This document shows, one piece after another, positions 61,501-64,000 of a stretch of 64,000 nucleotides of DNA; position 1 is the stretch's first letter; each line of letters starts with the position of its first letter. Under the pieces are notes generated by a model, which was not told the origin of the DNA, ran no database searches, and was given only the letters and a program-made list of their open reading frames with translations. Source of the DNA: Phytophthora colocasiae (taxonomy: Eukaryota; Oomycota; Peronosporomycetes; Peronosporales; Peronosporaceae); assembly GCA_018806915.1 (NCBI GenBank), contig JAGKQI010000069.1:620001-684000 (forward strand). Reading direction: 5' to 3'. The position numbers and the translations under genes are program-made.

Positions 61501-62487
61501 AGGCACGATCGAGAACCGGGTTTCATGTCCGACTTCTTCAGATCGTTTAATAAGATCCTGGGGCAGCGACAACGGGCGACGATGGCCTACCGGCCGCAAG
61601 CCAACGGGACTGCGGAACGGATGGTGCAAACGGCGACTAGGGCGATCAAGATGTATGTTCAAGATCTCGATCAGAAGGACTGGGATGAGTATGCGGAGAG
61701 ACTGACGTTCGCCATTAATACGGCTCACGATCGGGTTCGGGGAGATACCCCTCATTACCTGGTACATGGATGGGATCCGAGATCGACGTTGGAGGCAACG
61801 ATCCCGATCGGATCGACCAGACGCCACGATCGCGATCCAAGACGGTGGAGGTATCGGGTTCAGAGATACTACCAGCAGTCGCGAGAGCAGGTCAACGCTA
61901 GACTACGAGAGGCGATTGCAGATCGAGCCGATCGGCACAATGAGGATGTCGATCCGCATCAGATCGAAGCTGGATCACGAGTTTGGCTATACCTAGATCG
62001 TGTGAAGGAAGGGTATGCACGTAAACTCGCTCACCTTTGGCACGGCCCGTTCCGTGTTGCAGAGAAGCTCAACGAATTCACGATCAAGCTGGAGATCGCG
62101 GGATCTGATTACCATATCTTTCCAGTGGTCCATGTTTCTAAGCTAAAGCTGGTGCGGAATTTTCCGGATCGACCGCGGGTCGAGTTGACTGTGGATGAAG
62201 CAGATCGGCTAGATTTCGATGAGATCCTCCCTTCCGGAGTGACAGTTGGGTCCCAGATCTGGATGCCGACGAGTACGAGGTCGAACGGATCTCGGACATG
62301 CGAAGTGGGAAACGGACTCGCTACGGCCGGATCTATCGTGAATTCCTGGTGCACTGGGTCGGTTGGTGATGAACCAACTTGGGTCGACGAAGCTGATCTT
62401 AACTGTGGAGCCATACTGAGCGCGTTCCTACGTGATCATGCTAACCGAAATCGGTTTGGCGTGATGCAGTCGCACGAAGAGGTGTAG
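58590..62487 (+). pseudogene. pol: F2 pol second part: RT, RNase H, integrase, chromodomain
   Basis: RT: STSPWASPIVVIIKKNGVDI, SLDMASGFWVVSM, MPFGLKNAP, catalytic YIDD at 59184-59195. A frameshift near 59520 leads to a long open frame. RNase H: WVISFDGSARVKRGG, NEAEYRGLLLGLSM, VVCGDSNLVIRQVRGE, VKRDWNGSADSLAS. Integrase: HHCC (GEHQGIGRTYQRI ... CVDCETGKG), D in IIAMDHIPS, D in RHDREPGF, E in YRPQANGTAERM. The chromodomain (EYEVERISDMRSGKR ... YREFLVHWVG) is in a shifted frame between about 62260 and 62370, then the original frame returns to end MQSHEEV. Confidence 0.92.
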
Positions 62488-62861
62488 ACGCAGAGAAGGC
62501 GACGTGACCGGGTCACAACGCCGAGATCGCGGATGCTGATCTGGATGGCTATCTGGATCGGATGTGGAGATTTTATATTTTTCGTGGAGATTTTATATTT
62601 TTCTTGTATATGCATGTGAAACCGGAGTGATTGGATGGAAGGTGTGGAGATTTCGAAGATGCCAAGTGGGATCGAAACTGTGGAGTAAGTATGGAGAAGA
62701 ACGCTGGTTTTTGAAGCTGGAAAGATTACGTGGAATTGAAAAGAGGCTAGGCTGGAGTCAGGATCGCGTGGCGAAGTACCGGATCGTGATAGAGGATATG
62801 TAAGCGTGCTGACCGACTCCGGGCCCAGCTGATCACCTCCGGACTGGTCGAGATCGCGGGA
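62488..62861. other. Gap between F2 pol and its antisense gene
   Basis: 374 bp without a supportable gene. It holds a short direct repeat GTGGAGATTTTATATTTTTC (about 62562-62603). The corresponding gap in B is 385 bp. Confidence 0.6.
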
Positions 62862-64000
62862 TCAGGGAGTCCCAGGAGGTGTAGGTGGAGCAGGCGGGTT
62901 AAACTTGTTTTCGAGCCGTGGGATCTGCCGGGACGGGTGATCTGCCGGCCGATCGCGGTAATGGTTGCGCCAAGGGTCCTCCTGATCGCATTCTGCCAAC
63001 GCAGAGATCAGATCGGTGGGCTCCGGTCGGTTCAGAGTCGGCTGGGCCAGGTTAGCCATTCGGGAGGCCGATCCGGGGTACCAGTATACCCGATCACGGA
63101 TAGTAGGGAAGTGCAGGAAGTAGGGATCGAGCAGAAGATCGATGTCCGCCCACATCGCCCTCATCATGGGCAGGAATCGTCCCAACAGCAGCCGCCAACG
63201 TTCTCCGGTACGGCTACGCCGTTGCCGACGCTCGAGGTAATACCGACGGAGATCAGGATCAGCTTCATACATCGCCTTCGTGATCTCGAGATAATGGGTC
63301 GATTCCCAGTAGGCCTGCAGGTGATCTGACTCGAAGGCGGCGTAGGCATCCGCGATCTGCCCCAGCATGGTTCCAGCACGACGATGTAGACCGAGATCGA
63401 AGGTGAGGGGGGCCGGTCGGTTGCGGAGCACCTCCCAAGGTCGGGTAGCAAGTAGGGCCTGCACGTTGGGCCCAGTGATCAGGCTAGCCAACCAACCGAC
63501 CCCGGCTCGGGAAGGGCGATTAGCCGGTGATCTCGCGGGGTAGAGGAATCCGGGAGGTAGCAGCAGCCTCTTGGACAATGTGGAGAGGATCATACCGACG
63601 ATCGCCAAAGTTCCGACGAACATCGGATCCCACGGGAAGACATCACCAGCCGCAAACTGCCGGACGTTCGCATACCCGGGAATAGACGAGCTGATCGCGA
63701 ACAGGGAGGGTGCAGCTGGGGCGTGGCGAGCCGCCGGGAGAGCCGCCACCCGGAGATCCCCACCGGGAGGGCTCCCGCCAGCTGGACTACCCCTCGGGGA
63801 CCCCTGAGGAGAAGTGATCGGAGTCTGTGGGGAACTGCCGCCCGGAGGTGTCGGCTGCGCCGGAGGCGTCGATGGAGCAGGCCCCCCTTGATCGCCGGAT
63901 GCTGGAGGAGGATTTCCATGCCGGCGGTGCCACGACAGCGATCGGAGTATCGTAGCCCGAAGAGCGTTGTCGGATCCAGCGCCAGAATCCTCCGCGTCAT
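62862..64000 (-). CDS. F2 antisense gene, C-terminal part, continues past window
   Basis: One minus frame is open from the window edge to the stop at 62862 (about 379 codons). It begins in a linker rich in Pro, Gly and Ser (APSTPPAQPTPPGGSS), then a hydrophobic segment MFVGTLAIVGMILSTLSK, VLRNRPAPLTFDLGLHRRAG, HLQAYWESTHYLEI, a basic RRQRRSRTGERWR helix, MRAMWADIDLLLDPYFL, and a Pro-rich end. The order VLRxxRAP, AFWE/AYWE-xTH, RR-rich helix, W...DP matches the C-terminal domain of the B antisense protein (22003-22539). The antisense gene in the best preserved F copy is intact as far as seen. Function unknown. Confidence 0.85.
   Translation of the reverse strand, partial: DAEDSGAGSDNALRATILRSLSWHRRHGNPPPASGDQGGPAPSTPPAQPTPPGGSSPQTPITSPQGSPRGSPAGGSPPGGDLRVAALPAARHAPAAPSLFAISSSIPGYANVRQFAAGDVFPWDPMFVGTLAIVGMILSTLSKRLLLPPGFLYPARSPANRPSRAGVGWLASLITGPNVQALLATRPWEVLRNRPAPLTFDLGLHRRAGTMLGQIADAYAAFESDHLQAYWESTHYLEITKAMYEADPDLRRYYLERRQRRSRTGERWRLLLGRFLPMMRAMWADIDLLLDPYFLHFPTIRDRVYWYPGSASRMANLAQPTLNRPEPTDLISALAECDQEDPWRNHYRDRPADHPSRQIPRLENKFNPPAPPTPPGTP

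Larger units (their letters stand above)
52955..64000 (+). mobile_element. F2: Ty3/gypsy element with antisense gene, right end outside window
   Basis: 5' LTR (52955-54461), PBS (54463-54480), gag, damaged frameshift signal, pol to 62487, a 374-bp gap, and an antisense gene on minus from at least 64000 to 62862. The 3' LTR is outside. It is inserted in F1 just after TCAA (52951-52954), a candidate target duplication. Very rich in GATC: 13 in the 360 bp 61321-61680 by hand count, where about 1.4 are expected at random. Confidence 0.92.

Noticed and set aside
62564..62803. 79-codon ORF after F2 pol
   Set aside because: AT-rich sequence with a direct repeat at its start, no domain, and the equivalent gap in B has nothing similar.
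1..64000. tRNA, rRNA, secreted effector or other host genes
   Set aside because: No cloverleaf-like or rRNA sequence was recognised, and no ORF outside the elements had a signal peptide followed by an effector-type motif; all sequence is accounted for by mobile elements.

Overview
The window is a dense, nested pile of retrotransposons from a eukaryote, and I found no host gene, RNA gene or CRISPR array in it. The Ty3/gypsy gag, integrase and chromodomain sequences most resemble the families that fill genomes of peronosporalean oomycetes (Phytophthora and relatives). That assignment comes from recognising the protein families, not from a search.

Layout, left to right. (1) 1-4063: A', a decayed minus-strand Ty3/gypsy element whose 5' LTR cuts into A-left. 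(2) 4064-13297: a giant inverted repeat made of two copies of family A (A-left, A-right), meeting inside their 3' LTRs at a hairpin at 8674-8706. (3) 13988-34645: element B (minus strand, LTRs about 1.69 kb, TSD GTGG), inserted in the protease region of A-right. Its 3' LTR is split by an intact-looking hAT DNA transposon (14345-17821, 13-bp TIRs, 8-bp TSD). (4) 34646-36381: the rest of A-right (protease start, gag, 5' LTR). (5) 36382-42359: element D, plus strand, with gag and protease but without RT, RNase H or integrase. (6) 42360-43911: A'' (LTR and intact gag). (7) 43912-48186: the 3' part of element E, a relative of B. (8) 48187-52954: F1. (9) 52955-64000: F2, running off the window. The junctions imply D contains A contains B contains hAT, and D contains A'' contains E contains F1 contains F2.

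Three things stand out. First, several families carry a large gene in ANTISENSE orientation between pol and the 3' LTR. The proteins in B, D and E are clearly homologous, the C-terminus in F2 matches B, and A has an antisense ORF overlapping the 3' end of pol. In B and E the start codon lies exactly 55 bp inside the 3' LTR, so an antisense promoter in the LTR is the natural model. Second, gag and pol are joined by conserved -1 frameshift signals: A_AAA_AAC in A, G_GGA_AAC in A'', and G_TTA_AAC in B, D and F1, each followed by a stem-loop. Third, each family has its own pervasive short palindromic signature: short perfect hairpins throughout A, GATC in F, TCCGGA in D and CAGANTCTG in B, in coding and non-coding parts alike.

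Most ORFs carry single-base frameshifts. These may be real decay or residual indel errors, because the two LTRs of B are almost identical. Boundaries given with 'about' were set by eye.
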